From Henricia sp. BOLD:AAB3569 (lineage: Eukaryota; Echinodermata; Asteroidea; Spinulosida; Echinasteridae), in the NCBI GenBank assembly GCA_037783545.1, contig JBBELK010000329.1, positions 5,036,501 to 5,100,500 of the forward strand: a stretch of DNA of 64,000 nt, written 5' to 3'. The position numbers and the translations under genes were made by a program. Below are positions 31,099-42,626 of this stretch, piece by piece (positions within the stretch are counted from its first letter, which is position 1; the number at the start of each line of letters is the position of its first letter). The notes beneath the pieces are model-generated. The model was not told the DNA's origin and searched no databases. It saw nothing but the letters and a program-made list of their open reading frames with translations.

Positions 31099-32904
31099 AA
31101 GTCGCCATTTGCTAATGTACCGTAAAAGTACCCCTATAGTTTACAAATTTCCAAAACATTCAACATACTGCACGTATGTTTTGGGTCATAGCTTGGGATG
31201 GTAAAGTTCTTTAGTAAGTCCGATCTGAGTGTGTTTACCGTTTTTGTTCGACAGCACGACCGGAAAACACTATATACGATTATTTTCTCTAAACTTTTGG
31301 GAGTAACATCACGGACGTTTTGTAATTATCGTGGTAGGCCAAACACTGAGACTTGGCGAGATTTTGCGATATGTGGCTTTATTTGAAGGCAAACCACTGA
31401 CCTCTATAAGTACAGTGGACTGGCGATGCGCTAAAATAATTGAAGCAACGCGTCGACCATCTTAGTTCAGGCAAGACAATGTTTAACCTAGACTGCTTCT
31501 CGGTCCATATGACCGCTTGCATTCCACTTAACACATGTACACTATAGTGGAAGTATAGTCTAAGCAAGCCTATAACATGCCAGACGGTGGCTTCACTCAG
31601 GCAGTCGCGTATCCAATCCATTGTATAAAAGTCAGAGATCAGTGTATATACACCCCGGAGCTATAGTACACCAGCCAGAAAATAACACACCAAAAAGTAC
31701 GAAAATTTATTGACATTTAGGCATTTAACCACAATCATCTGGTACCGCGGTCCAACTTCCCAGGAAACGTCTCGAAGCGTGAATTGGGCGACAAATTACG
31801 GGGCAAATTCGTCATGGCTCCCGGTCAGATATCGATCCGCGGCCCGCAAACGCTACCTAAGCCCAATTTAATCGTCTCTTGGAAATATATTTCCGCCTGT
31901 ATACACATATACCCGGCTGAAATTAGAAACGTCTGAAATTTAGAGACGCTCTTAATCAATGATCGTACGCATTTGACCTATATTTATTTGATTCCGTTTT
32001 TAAGCCCGTCTCATGATTTGTAATGTTCCTAAATTGTAATCAACCATTTGACCGCGAAAACTTTACTTAAATGGAAGATAGAAGTGATTCCAACTGTCCA
32101 ATGCAATTATTCCGCCCAAAATATATTTTTATAACAAAACACAGAAAACTTCTAAAAAGGCTAACACGTTTGTCACACGATTTTCCCTGTCAAGAAAAAA
32201 AATCCTTAGCACGGAAAATTGCTCAGGAACCTTTCTAAGAATGATTACAAAACGTGTGATGAATGGTTGTCTCCTTGTGATAATGAAATCCGAATAAAAT
32301 CCATCTCTTTCGCGCGGACAAGAGCTCTCGTAACCCCACCTAAACAAACCAGATTAAAAACAACTCTCGAATTGTGTAATTATTTTAAGCTGTATAGACA
32401 TGTTGAACAAGGGTGTGGAAACAGCGGTCATTCAGGCGATACTTATACCGTCTCTTGTGCAAGTTTCTCCCCAATAAGGAGTCTCGCAATCACGCTATAA
32501 GATTACAGTCTTTGGTTATTAACACGGCCTCGATGATAAATGAGGTGTCATCACTCCTCAGTGGTTGTTTTAATTGCTTTGGCCGCTTGCTCTTTCTTTC
32601 TCTTCTCTTCTTTATGTTTTCCCCGTAGATTTTCAATCTCATGCACGTCTCGCATCTCCGAGCTAGCGCGCCGAGCAAATTGATTATTCGCCTCGGCAAG
32701 ATGCGCGAGTGTTTACCGACACTTCAAGTTTTGAAGCGGGAAGATTCAATTCTACTGAAATGTTTTTTGATTGATTAGTAACATTCCATTACAAAATTCC
32801 GCTCTGAAAGTTGTTCATGTCTAGGTTCCCATTCGTTGCGTAGTAATATACAGGATCCTTTTTGAGCCCGGAAACTATTAAACGTTACCTGTGACATTGT
32901 TTAG
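31099..32904. other. No gene seen
   Basis: Gene desert. A fragment at 32065-32110 is the inverse of part of the 1-335 repeat. No exon could be supported. Confidence 0.4.
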
Positions 32905-33072
32905 TGATGAGCTAGTATTTCGTTCACCTGTTACTTTAAATTCGATTTGTATGGTTGGAACTCATTTGTATGCAACATTAGTTGTTGCTAGGTAGGACAA
33001 GCCCCATACAAGCTTTGTGCTCTTTAAGAGCAACCTTTTGTTATCAAAGTATGCATGGAATTTGCATAGTTC
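32905..33072 (+). repeat. Dispersed repeat, copy 1 (also at 37010-37165)
   Basis: The two copies share TTTAAATTCGATTTNTATGG, TTGTTGCTAGGTAGGACAAG and CAACCTTTTGTTAT in the same order. Confidence 0.7.
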
Positions 33073-33170
33073 ACGAAAATCCCCTGTTCGATATTATAGA
33101 GTAATAAAGTAAAAATGTCACCTTTTGTGTGTTGCCAAGGTTACTGGGCAAAACAGATCATATGATGCTC

Positions 33171-33910
33171 ATCATGATTCGAACCTGAGACCTCTGACAC
33201 ACCAACTAAGCAAGACGGTGCACTACTAGCTGAGCTAAGGGGCAATTGGTTTCCTTAAGGAAGATCTGAATGAGAATACCACTAGTCCTCATAGCTTTAG
33301 CTGGTAGAGCATCTGCCCATTTTTTTTCCACAGGTCTCGGGTGTGTCAGAGATCTCGGGTGTGTCAGAGGTCTTGTGGAAAATCTGAGGGAGTGCACCAC
33401 TGTGCCTCATAGCTCAGCTGGTAGTGCATCATCCTGCATGGTGTGTTAGAGGTCTTGGGAAAACCGAGGGAGTATACCACTGTGCCTCAAAGCTCACCTA
33501 GTAGAGCATCTGCCTAGTGTGTCGGAGGTCTTGGGGAAACTGATGGAGTATACCACTGTGCCTCATAGCTCAGCTGGTAGAGCATCTGCCTGGTGTGTCG
33601 GAGGTCTTGGGGAAACTGAGGGAGTATACCACTGTGCCTCATAGCTCAGCCGGTAGATCATCTTCCCAGTGTGTCAGAGGCCGTAGGGAAAACCTTAGGG
33701 AGTATGCCAATGTGTCTCATAGCGCAACTGGAAGAGCATCTGCCTGGTGCATATATCAGAGGTATTGTGAACCCGAGGGAGTATGCCACTGCCTCGTAGC
33801 TCAACTGTAAGAGCATCTGCCCGGCGTATACACCAAAGGTCTCTGGTCCTAATCCTGATGATGATTATGTGACTTCTGCACGGTGTACCAGAGGTCGCAG
33901 GTTCGAATCC
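33171..33910 (+). repeat. tRNA-half tandem array B
   Basis: About seven plus-strand units of 74-80 bp (first at about 33290), each with GCCTCATAGCTCAGCTGG-like box A sequence. The final piece (33870-33910) carries an intact box B, AGGTTCGAATCC, followed by ATGAGG, which complements the CCTCAT at the unit start as an acceptor stem would. A minus-strand unit with its own box B (33175-33245) faces the array at its left end. Confidence 0.85.
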
Positions 33911-34578
33911 TAATGAGGAACATAACTTCCCTCATTTCATACCTGGTTGAATTCACTTCCTTCAAACTCCGTCGAGAAATCTTTATAGAGTAATACCAGA
34001 TGACAGTATGCACCGTAAACACACCGCAAATCATATACGTGGAATTTGAGGTTTGTAGCCCGCGTAATTATTGGTCATCACACGGTCGACTTGTCAAATA
34101 CACGGACGCCATAACCAGTTGTTGTGTGACACCTTGCGATTAGGGGAATGTCATGCAACGTGTGACAAGTAAATAAACAAAATGAAATTGGGCCAATTTT
34201 TATTAAAACAGGTGGGCTGTTTCCGATTCCAAATTCAGATTTTCATTTATTCTGTGAATTGTTCGCAGAATTTAATTGCAGTTTAAAAAGCGATGTGATG
34301 TGTTGGCCATTTTGGGAAATAAGGTTTGGGGCGATGGGGAATGAACGTAATTACCCTACAAATTGACTTGGTAATCGTTTCCAAATGAATTTAAAAAAAT
34401 GTTTTCCGGTCTATTTGTCTTGTTCTCTGTCAGAAGTTTGCGGAAGTTTTGTGAACTTGGCGTGTGTGCTACGATCGTAACTTTTAGGTCAAGGATTTTA
34501 CGCGGCCATATAAAAAAAATCGTACAAAATGACTCGCGCTACCAAATTGTACGAAGAAAGTGTACGTTTTGTTCGCTG
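33911..34578. other. No gene seen
   Basis: No exon or repeat family recognised. Confidence 0.4.
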
Positions 34579-34874
34579 TAAAGCGGGCCTCCCACTGTGC
34601 GATTTTTGCCACGAATTAGGTACGATTAGGTACGATTTGTTACGATGGTACATAGACTCTATACACAATCGTACGAAATCGTAGCTAATCGTTGGAAATT
34701 CGTAGCGAAAATCGCACAGTGGGAGGCCCGCTTTATTTGCCACGAAATAGGTACGATTTGCTACGATTGTGTGTAGAGTATATGGACAGTCTCAGGTTAT
34801 CGTACCAATTCGTACCAATTCGTAGCTAATCGTACCTAATTCGTGGCCAAAATCGCACAGTGGGAGGCCCGCTT
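34579..34874. mobile_element. Double-hairpin MITE, copy 2
   Basis: Ends AAGCGGGCCTCCCACTGTG and CACAGTGGGAGGCCCGCTTT are inverted, and a third internal copy of the same terminus (CAGTGGGAGGCCCGCTTT, ending at 34734) divides it into two hairpins. Termini are better preserved than in copy 1. Confidence 0.85.
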
Positions 34875-35556
34875 TAGAAATGCTAAATGGCACTAAAAGT
34901 AATGTCCTTGCGAATTCTGTCAAACGATCATTAATGGTTGGAAAATTGTAGCGCTTCCGCCTGATGTTCCGCTTGAGCGCGCCAAATTCTATGGGTGCTA
35001 AATTGCTTTTATATACTTTCTGCTGTACTTGGTGTAGGCTAAATAATGAAATTTATATTAAAAGGCTCCTAAAGTGATATTCTTTTGCAGATGCTGGGCA
35101 GAAATTGCTTCTCTCAGTTTAGGCTATTAAAACTATGAAAGCTGCATATTCACGTTTTTGTTTTTATGCTAAGTTTTGTCCATAATCATGAGCAGATCTG
35201 TGCTGTCACATTAGGCACTCACGAGTATTTCTCACTGGTTTGCGCACGAATATCCGCCCTGTTTCTATTGTTTAAAAGTTTGCGACTCTCGGGTGTTATT
35301 TTCTGCCTATTTTTAGTCAACGAAAAACTGGCATGGAAACTGCATTTTGCGATAATTTGAATTATAATGTTATTTTAAAGTTGCATGCAGCGCCCTCTCT
35401 TGGTAAAGTGAGCCCATAAGAAGCTCGTGCATCATGCACACGACTTATCTCGTGCGCACGAGATCTCGCGGCACTGGTAGCCCAGGTTGGACGATTGCAT
35501 TTATTGCATTACGACTATACGGAGTCCAACCTGCACTGTTACAAATTTCCGTATTT
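34875..35556. other. No gene seen
   Basis: No exon seen. ATGCAGCGCCCTCT near 35385 is a word also present in the foldback elements at 59665-60263. Confidence 0.4.
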
Positions 35557-35904
35557 CGGTCCTTCAATAAACAGTGTGAATTCCGTAAAAATACGGAAAT
35601 TCTGTTTTAAAACTTCTACGGAATTGTCAGTGTCATTTCTGTAATTTTACGGACTGCACACGTAGAATCCGTACTTTTAATTAAACAAACATATTGGATA
35701 AACGGATTATTTCCGTAAAATTACGTATTTCCGTAAGAATTATTACGTAAATTTACCAAGCAGAAAAAAACGTTCTGGTAATTTTGCTGCCGGAATTTTT
35801 CCGAAAAACCCGTAAAATTTGTTTACGGATTTTAAAAACAAAATTTCCGTATTTTTACGGAGTTTTCGTATTTTACGGAATTCACACTGTTTATTGAAGG
35901 ACCG
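35557..35904. mobile_element. 348-bp MITE of CCGTAAAATTACGG words
   Basis: Ends CGGTCCTTCAATAAACAGTG and the exact inverse CACTGTTTATTGAAGGACCG, extended through GTGAATTCCGTAAAA. The interior is a string of TTCCGT/ACGGAA words, so almost any part can pair with another. More such words continue to about 36000. Confidence 0.85.
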
Positions 35905-36120
35905 AGCTCCGTAATTTTACGGACAATGTCGAAAAATCGGTATTTTTACGGACAAAACAACGGAATAAACGGAATAATTCCGTAAATTTACGGAGAAAAA
36001 CGAAATGTTCCGGTAATTTTGCTGCAGGACGTCCGGAGAAATTTTTAAAAGTGTGGGCTAGGGACACCGGTAGAATAATGTGCAGACATCCACTGTACTG
36101 CTGGGGTCCGGTATGTTCTG

Positions 36121-36236
36121 TCGTTTTTAGACTTTTTAAGTCTGACTTCGTGTATAATGTATACCAGGTTATGCATAGTGTACTTCCCATAATTGGTGAA
36201 TACCCAATCTCAGACTTGAAATAAGTCTGAAACGAA
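36121..36236. mobile_element. Palindromic MITE of the AGACTTATTTCAAGTCTGA family, copy 1
   Basis: Arms TCGTTTTTAGACTTTTTAAG and inverse of CTTGAAATAAGTCTGAAACGA around a centre with CTTCCCATAATTGGTGAAT. Other copies: 39373-39505, 49511-49625. Confidence 0.75.
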
Positions 36237-37009
36237 AAAAAACATATTTTTACCGGTATCCTCTGACGAAATTGATTGAAAATTGTACATCCGTATAATC
36301 ATTTTGTCTAGTAAATTAATATAATTTCTAAACGAAACTATAATTACCTTAAACTTGCTGACGGGAATCGCCACGTGGCATCAGCCAGAGTCCATGTTGA
36401 GAATTTTTTTATCCTGCTCGAGTTACAACTTGAAGCATGTCAAATTAATATATTTGTCAAAATCATTGAGCGATTTGCGGAGTTTACAACGAAGCCTGGA
36501 CGTGTTGACGAAACCTGAACATAAACGTTAAAACCGCGAATTACTATCAAATGAATCCGCCATAATTTCGCCACAAGTAAAGTAGTCTACCTTTTCCGGA
36601 AACACTGGGTGTGTGTGTTGTACAAGCGGCCGGGAATTGTCAAATATCGACGGGCCGACAGCGAAATTGATACTCCCTCGCACCTGCCAATATCGCCGCT
36701 TTATATGTCAACAGGTCCGCGGACCGACGTCGAGCGAAATCGGCGGAAACTAACACGGCGTTTGATCGCGTAATGACCGCATATCGCTGTATCGTTCATA
36801 ACACGCGGAGAAATTTACGATTGGCGCGCTATGTCTCTGATGACCGTATTGCGCGTGCGCGAGGAGATACTGCGTGTCGTGAATATTCATTGTTGCGCGT
36901 TAGTGCCACTGCGCAGCTAGCTAGGGGCGTGGCATCGCTGACAACCGCGCGCACATATCGCTGTATCAAAATTCATGTAGGCCTATGTTTCTTGTGATCT
37001 TGGCAAGTA
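36237..37009. other. No gene seen; CG-rich stretch
   Basis: 36600-36960 is visibly richer in CG dinucleotides than its surroundings. It could be an unmethylated regulatory region, but no gene starts nearby that I can support. Confidence 0.35.
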
Positions 37010-37165
37010 ATAAGCTATTTCATTCGTCTGTTAACTTTAAATTCGATTTCTATGGTTGGAATTCATTTTGCATACATTAGTTGTTGCTAGGTAGGACAAG
37101 CCCCGGACAAGCTTTTTGGTCGTTAAGAGCAGCCTTTTGTTATTAAAATATGCACGCATTTGCAG
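37010..37165 (+). repeat. Dispersed repeat, copy 2 (also at 32905-33072)
   Basis: Same block order as the first copy. Confidence 0.7.
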
Positions 37166-37838
37166 ACATCAAGATCCCGAGTTCACGACGCGGCCAAATC
37201 AATCAGACACGGTCTAATTGTCATTTAGCTTTTTAATGGTAAACCGGCTAATTTGATGACTGGTTTTATGTTGCCCTTGCAATGGGGAATATTGGTTGCT
37301 TCCCGCCTTTTTTGTCGCGAAATTTGTTGCCGTACGTCATAGGCTTGCCTTTTTGTGTTTTAGCCGGAATGGTATTCCCGGGTGACATGTTAAAATGAGA
37401 GTGGGTGGGTTTAATGGAAATTATAGTTAAGTTGACCATAATGTCATTGACTTGTCGATGTCATAGTCTTAAAGATAGATTTATACATCATACATTGGAA
37501 ATTTGCTGCAACATATTCTTCGAAAAATGACTAATTTTGTGAGTCCTGACTTAGATAAAAACCCTCCTGGATTGTCAATTAGTCCCTAACAACATTGGGG
37601 ATTTTTAGATGTGTTTTGAGTCGCGGAATGAACCTGTTTTCCCAGAATTATTGTCCTCCCCAAAAATCCGGGAGGGTTGGCAGCTCTGGACAAGGGTCTA
37701 GTTTCGCTCACATGGGGGCACCCTTGTTTAAATTATCGTTTTGTTAAAAAATATTTTGGGCGGAATAATCGCATCAATAGTTATAGAACCACTTCTGTCT
37801 TCCGTTTGAGTAATTTTTGTCTTCTTCCGGTCAAATGG

Positions 37839-37963
37839 TTGAAGGCACAGGCTCGTCAGCAATGCGCGCCCGCCAAATTCGTGCTCGAAACACGCAGCTC
37901 CATGCCTTTGCTATGGAGCTGTGTATTGCGTGGCACACATTGCAAATCCTGTTTGGGCTTTAA
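37839..37963. mobile_element. Palindromic TTAA-type MITE, relative of 63073-63213
   Basis: Shares GGCACAGGCTCGTCAGCAAT, CAGCTCCATGCCTTTG and the closing GGGCTTTAA with 63073-63213. The left TTAA is changed to TTGA. Confidence 0.7.
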
Positions 37964-38640
37964 AGGAAGGGACAACACTTGTTTGAAGTTATCGACGAAA
38001 TTAATCAAAAATATGACCGATGTATTTCCTGCATAAAACCTTCATGAGAATCAGAGAATCTTGTTTTCAACGTCGGCAACCCAATTAATTTTGATGATAA
38101 ACTCTGCAACACTGTGCTACGCCATATTTGAAATTTTGAATTCCATGGATGACGTCAAGATTGACGCCTTGTTTTCCGACTTCCATACGCCATAAAGTAT
38201 GTAAATATCTGTTGTGTCCTGACTCACGCCCTCTCAAGTCCGAGCGCCGAACTGCAAAAGATGGTGACTTACATGAAGCGTAGGCCTATGTGAGTTTAAT
38301 AGGCAACCCTTTGCAAGTGTCGTCCCTTCCTTTAATCGTATGCGAGGCATCTGACGTACGCGAAACAACATCCCAAAAACGCAGACGAATTACTGTATGA
38401 CTATACTAACATCACTTACAAGCCGCTAAGTGATTGCTGGCTCTCACGTAAATCGGTTTTATCAGCCGATGACAGTTTAATGTTTAGACAGTGCAAATTA
38501 CTGGAAAAACTTGTACATTAAGAGCGCCTTGCGTGACATGTTGAGATATTTTTATGACACGAAAATGTTGACAAGTCTCGATTTTCTTTAGGAATGTCAT
38601 GCACGCTACTTTGCGTAGGCATACCATGTTTGTTCAGTTG

Positions 38641-39285
38641 TACAGGGTGTCCCAGAAAAAACGGAACAGTTAGAAAAATCGTGATTGTGGGGAAAACAAA
38701 TACCATAGCCATACAAATTTAGTTTTGCCAGATGCACCAGAGCATAAGCTATAACTTCATACCAATTGCAAGTTAATCCAGTTCCGGATGGATGCACAAT
38801 CATTGTTTAACTGAGGTGCGATGAAATGACAATTGCCGCATGTTTTCTGATTGTGAATTTCATTGCATAATCCTCTGCAGAATGGGCTTTTTGACTGATT
38901 ACATAAGTACATAAACAATTTGCCATGGGCTCTCTGCTGGTCATTTCACAACATGGTGCAGTTAACTCATCAGCAAAGGTCATTTGTGGTGACTGAATAT
39001 GCACGACTTGGAAGCCTTGCAGCAGTCAGAAATGATTTTGCCCTTCGTTACCCTGGTCGCCGTATGGTTCCTTCAAAAAGTACCATTCTCAGGAATTATC
39101 AAAAGTATCATTGAAACATGCGGCAATTGCCATCCGGAACTGTACCAACATGAAATTGGTATGAAAATGATCAGCTTATGCTCTGGCACATCTAGCAAAA
39201 CCAATGTTACATGGTTGTGATATTAGGTTTCCCCACAATCCCGATTTTCCTAACTGTTCCGGTTTTTTTTCTGGGACACTCTGTA
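38641..39285. mobile_element. Mariner-like element, non-autonomous (TACAGGGTGTCCCA ends)
   Basis: Left end TACAGGGTGTCCCAGAAAAA and right end inverse (GGGACACTCTGTA preceded by AACTGTTCCGG) form long terminal repeats: the pairing continues through ACGGAACAGTTAGAAAAATCG. TA lies at both borders. A CAGGGTGTCCCA start is typical of some mariner-type elements. It carries one transposase-like fragment (38953-39114). Another TACAGGGTGTCCCAAAAA left end lies at 43630 without a partner. Confidence 0.8.
38953..39114 (+). pseudogene. Transposase N-terminal HTH fragment
   Basis: The open frame gives 53 residues starting MVQLTHQQRSFVVTEYARLG and including RYPGRRMVPSKSTILRNYQK. It resembles the helix-turn-helix region found at the N-terminus of some mariner-like transposases (the type catalogued as DUF4817), where a predicted first helix is followed by a Ser/Ala-rich turn, an RYPGRR-like word and a second helix. 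The frame stops right after this domain, and no DDE catalytic region is present within the element, so it is a remnant. Family assignment is from memory. Confidence 0.6.
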
Positions 39286-39372
39286 GAGATCTATATTCTA
39301 AAATCTACTTATACACCAAGCAGGGGTATACCGGTAAGAACATTCGCAGATGCATCTACTACGGGGAGTAGG

Positions 39373-39505
39373 TCCTGTCATGTTTAGACTTGTTTCAAGT
39401 CTGAGATCGCGTATACGTATACTTTACCAATTATGGGAAGTATCCTGTGCATAACTGGTACCTTATACACGAAGTCAGACTTGAAATAAATCTTAAAAAG
39501 ACAGG
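39373..39505. mobile_element. Palindromic MITE, copy 2
   Basis: Arms around CATGTTTAGACTTGTTTCAA and its inverse, with CCAATTATGGGAAGTATCC in the centre. See 36121-36236. Confidence 0.75.
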
Positions 39506-40382
39506 ATGTCTGCAAATTTCTTACCGCTGCTTACACCAAGGCGTCTAATATGCAATCACGTGATACAAACTTTCATCTGTTTTTCAAAAATTCATTGCGA
39601 ACCCCCTGGCGTTCGTTTTGCATCTTTTGTAGGCTTTTTCAATTTTAATTTCTTTATTTTGCAATCTCAGATAACTTGATGTTTACAAACAAGGCGTTAA
39701 ATGTACAATTAATACAATAAGTTGGTATGTCAGGCTTCCCTAGTGTAAACCCGTGTATATTGGTGTAAGCTACTCGAACGCACCAAAAACGCACCTCTTT
39801 CTGGTTCTTTATTCTGACTGGCTGAAATGTTGTCACGTGCTAGGAAATTTGCATCTGCGTAAACTAGACGCGCGTGAAGACGTCGCTATCGATGAAATGT
39901 TTCCGCAAATATGCATTTTTTTTATTCGGTCCACATCTGTTAGCAAACAGGTCGACCGTAGATTAATGATTAATGGCGCCAAATATTTGTAGAAAACAAG
40001 AGGAAATATATAATTTTGCAACAAAAGTGTCTGAATTTTGTCCGGGACGTTTTTAAAACGGTTGATTTTAGGTGTTTAAGCACAAATATTTTCTTTAAGC
40101 ACAAAACTATGTTTAAAACGAAAAGACAACGTGTGAAACTGGAGCTGGACGTTTCGCAAACGGGCTGTAAAATTTTTCAAATTCTTTGAAGATATACAAT
40201 CTGTGCGTTTTGGGTGTAGCACCTCGAAAAATAAAATGTTGTTTGAATTGAATTTTTTTTTTAAACATAAAAGTTATTCGCTTTCAAATGAGACATCAAC
40301 GAAAGAAAATCAACCAAGGTTTAGTTATCGAACAATTACTGTCAATATTTCGAATTTGCGGTCCGCCAATAATTCAAGGCGT
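39506..40382. other. No gene seen
   Basis: No exon or repeat recognised, apart from short runs of GTTTAAGCACAAA near 40073-40110. Confidence 0.4.
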
Positions 40383-40579
40383 AGACTTGCCCAAGTTTGA
40401 CATCCGGTCTGCGACGCGCAGCGCACGCGCGCCCTGCGGACCGGTGGCCTGTCCAATATGTTTTCTTCTGTTTCAGAAAGTCTTCTAAGACGGGAGAAAA
40501 GAGATTTGACAGGCCACCAGTCCAGAGGGCGCGCTGCACGCACCACACCACAGACGAGAAGTCAGACCTGGGCAAGTCT
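40383..40579. mobile_element. 197-bp GC-rich foldback MITE
   Basis: Ends AGACTTGCCCA and TGGGCAAGTCT are inverted. The arms extend about 70 bp and include GGACCGGTGGCCTGTC / GACAGGCCACCAGTCC. The loop is the AT-rich stretch around 40465-40500. Confidence 0.75.
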
Positions 40580-41864
40580 AGGCAAGGCGCAAAAACGGCC
40601 GTATAAAAACGGCGTTTTCACAGAGTTGTCGATATCTATTCTAAAATACAAAGTATGTTTTTTACGTTACACAAAGTAGATGCTTTAAAAATTCGTTCGG
40701 AGAAAAAAAAAATTGCTGAGAACCACGGACTGTTTATCTTTAACGTTTTCGCTAAAGCCGCACGCCCCTCTCCGTCTCCCGCCCCCTCAAAATGTTTTTT
40801 CTCGTTGCCCAGGCAACAGACAAATCAAACAAAACGCATCGTGCTGAACTAAATCAATTACTCGCCGTCAGATTAAAAACAAAACCTGCTCTTCAGACAT
40901 TGGTTTTTTTTATCGTGTTAGTTCTAAAAATCCATCGCCCGATTGAGAACATATTTACCCAAATGAAAGCGAAGCCTGCGCCTGTGTAACTATGATATAT
41001 GTTAATTAAATAGGGACGCCTGGACTTAAAAGCCCAGAGATGTTTACGAAGAGAAATCGGGGTTAGATTTGTATTTGTATTTGTGTCTGAAAATGTACTT
41101 GATAAATTTGTTTTGGTGATCCGGCCTAAGTCATTTTGTTTGTTTTCCAGGGATAATATTCAGTTTCGTTCCTCCACCCCATATGAAAAAAATCGAAATC
41201 TTTTTCGTATATGTTTTTCCCCTGGCCATAAAATCAACGGACACTCGGGAAAGAAGGCGTTATAATCGATTCTGCATTGCATTCGATTCTGTTAAAAGAT
41301 GTTTTTCTCCTGTATTTGGTATCGATTCCCATGTGGGAATCATCTGTCATAAAATTATAACAATAACATGCAATGGCACAAAAACTCGCCCGAAGCACAG
41401 GGGAAATGCTAAAGCTATTTTAGTGGATGCCGTTTCCATTTTCCCGGAATGTGCGGACATTTACAAGTTAACAAGGACTAATTTGCAACAAATTTGTGAC
41501 CCAGAAATTCCTCCACGGTGCCCCAGATAGGTTGAATATTATCGGCGAAAAATTAAAAGATAACAGCCTGTCAACTTCCATTTAGGTACCGTTGTAAGTT
41601 ACGCCCGAATAATTCACAAAATGTGTAATTTAAGAAAACTTGTGTGAATGTGGTTAAAATTTTAAATCCCAGTTTTTTGCCCCATCATAATCTCCCGTTT
41701 GTGAGTTTTCTTTTATCAAATACTTTGATGCTAATAACTTGGAAAATCCGATAATTAGCCGTATTTTGTATAGTTGGTTGCGTTCGTTACTTTGCTCAGT
41801 TGTACATCCATGCAACACGGAGAGAAAAGTTGAGTTCATAGGGAAAACCTGAAGGAGTATTGTG
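40580..41864. other. No gene seen
   Basis: A plus-strand frame at 41183-41530 runs 115 codons but matches nothing I recognise and has no exon-like borders. Confidence 0.35.
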
Positions 41865-42626
41865 CCTCATACTAGCTCAGCTGGTATAGAGCATCTGCCT
41901 GGTTTGTCAGAGGTCTTGGGGAAAGCCTGAGGGACTGTGCCTTATAGCTCAGCTGGTACAGCATCTGCCTGGTGTGTCAGAGGTCTTTGGGAAAACCTGA
42001 GGGACTGTGCCTCATAGCTCAGCTGGTAGAGCATCTGCCCGGTGTGTCAGACATCTTGGGGAAAATCTGGAGGAAAATACCACCATGCCTCGTAGCTCAA
42101 CTGGTAGAGCATCTGCCCTGTGTGTCAGCGGTCTTGGGGGAAACATGAGGGAGTACACCACTGTGCCTCATAGCTCTGCTGGTAGAGCATCTGCCTGGTG
42201 TGTCAGAGGTCTTGGGGGGAAAACCTGAGGGAGTATACCAATGTGCCTTATAGCTCAGCTGGTAAATCATATGTCTCATGTGTCAGAGGTCCTGGGGCAA
42301 ACCTGGAGGAGAATACCACTGTGCCTCATAGCTCAGCTGGTAGAGCACCTGCCTGGTTTGTCAGAGGTCTTGGGGAAACTCTGAGGAAGTATACCACTGT
42401 GCCTCATAGCTCGGCTGGTAGAGCATCTGCCTAGTGTGTCAGAGGTCTTATGGAAAACCTGGGGGAGAATACCACTGTACCTCATAGCTCAGCTGGTAGA
42501 GCATCTGCCCAGTATGTCAGACATCTTGGGAAAAACCTGGAGGAGAATACCACTGTGCCTCATAGCTCAACTGGTAGAGCATCTGCCCTGTGTTTCAGTG
42601 GTCTTGGGTTTGAATCCAGATGAGGA
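41865..42626 (+). repeat. tRNA-half tandem array C, 10 units
   Basis: Ten head-to-tail units start at about 41867, 41939, 42009, 42087, 42165, 42245, 42323, 42401, 42479 and 42557; most are 78 bp. Each begins GCCTCATAGCTCAGCTGGTA or a close variant and continues with ATCTGCCYGGTGTGTCAGAG and GTCTTGGGGAAA. Only the last unit ends in a box-B-like GGGTTTGAATCC followed by AGATGAGGA, whose ATGAGG can pair with CCTCAT of the start. The anticodon region TCTG ... CAGA would leave a loop of about 10 bases, so this is not a working tRNA. Confidence 0.9.

Noticed and set aside
36600-36960. CG-rich stretch as a CpG-island promoter
   Set aside because: No gene start could be found on either side, so a promoter call is not supported.
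41183-41530. 115-codon plus frame in the gene desert
   Set aside because: No family recognised, and no splice-site or codon pattern to support it.
42557-42626. Possible functional tRNA gene at the end of array C
   Set aside because: Acceptor pairing is partial, the anticodon loop would be about 10 bases and no valid anticodon loop can be drawn. The same applies to 33870-33910.
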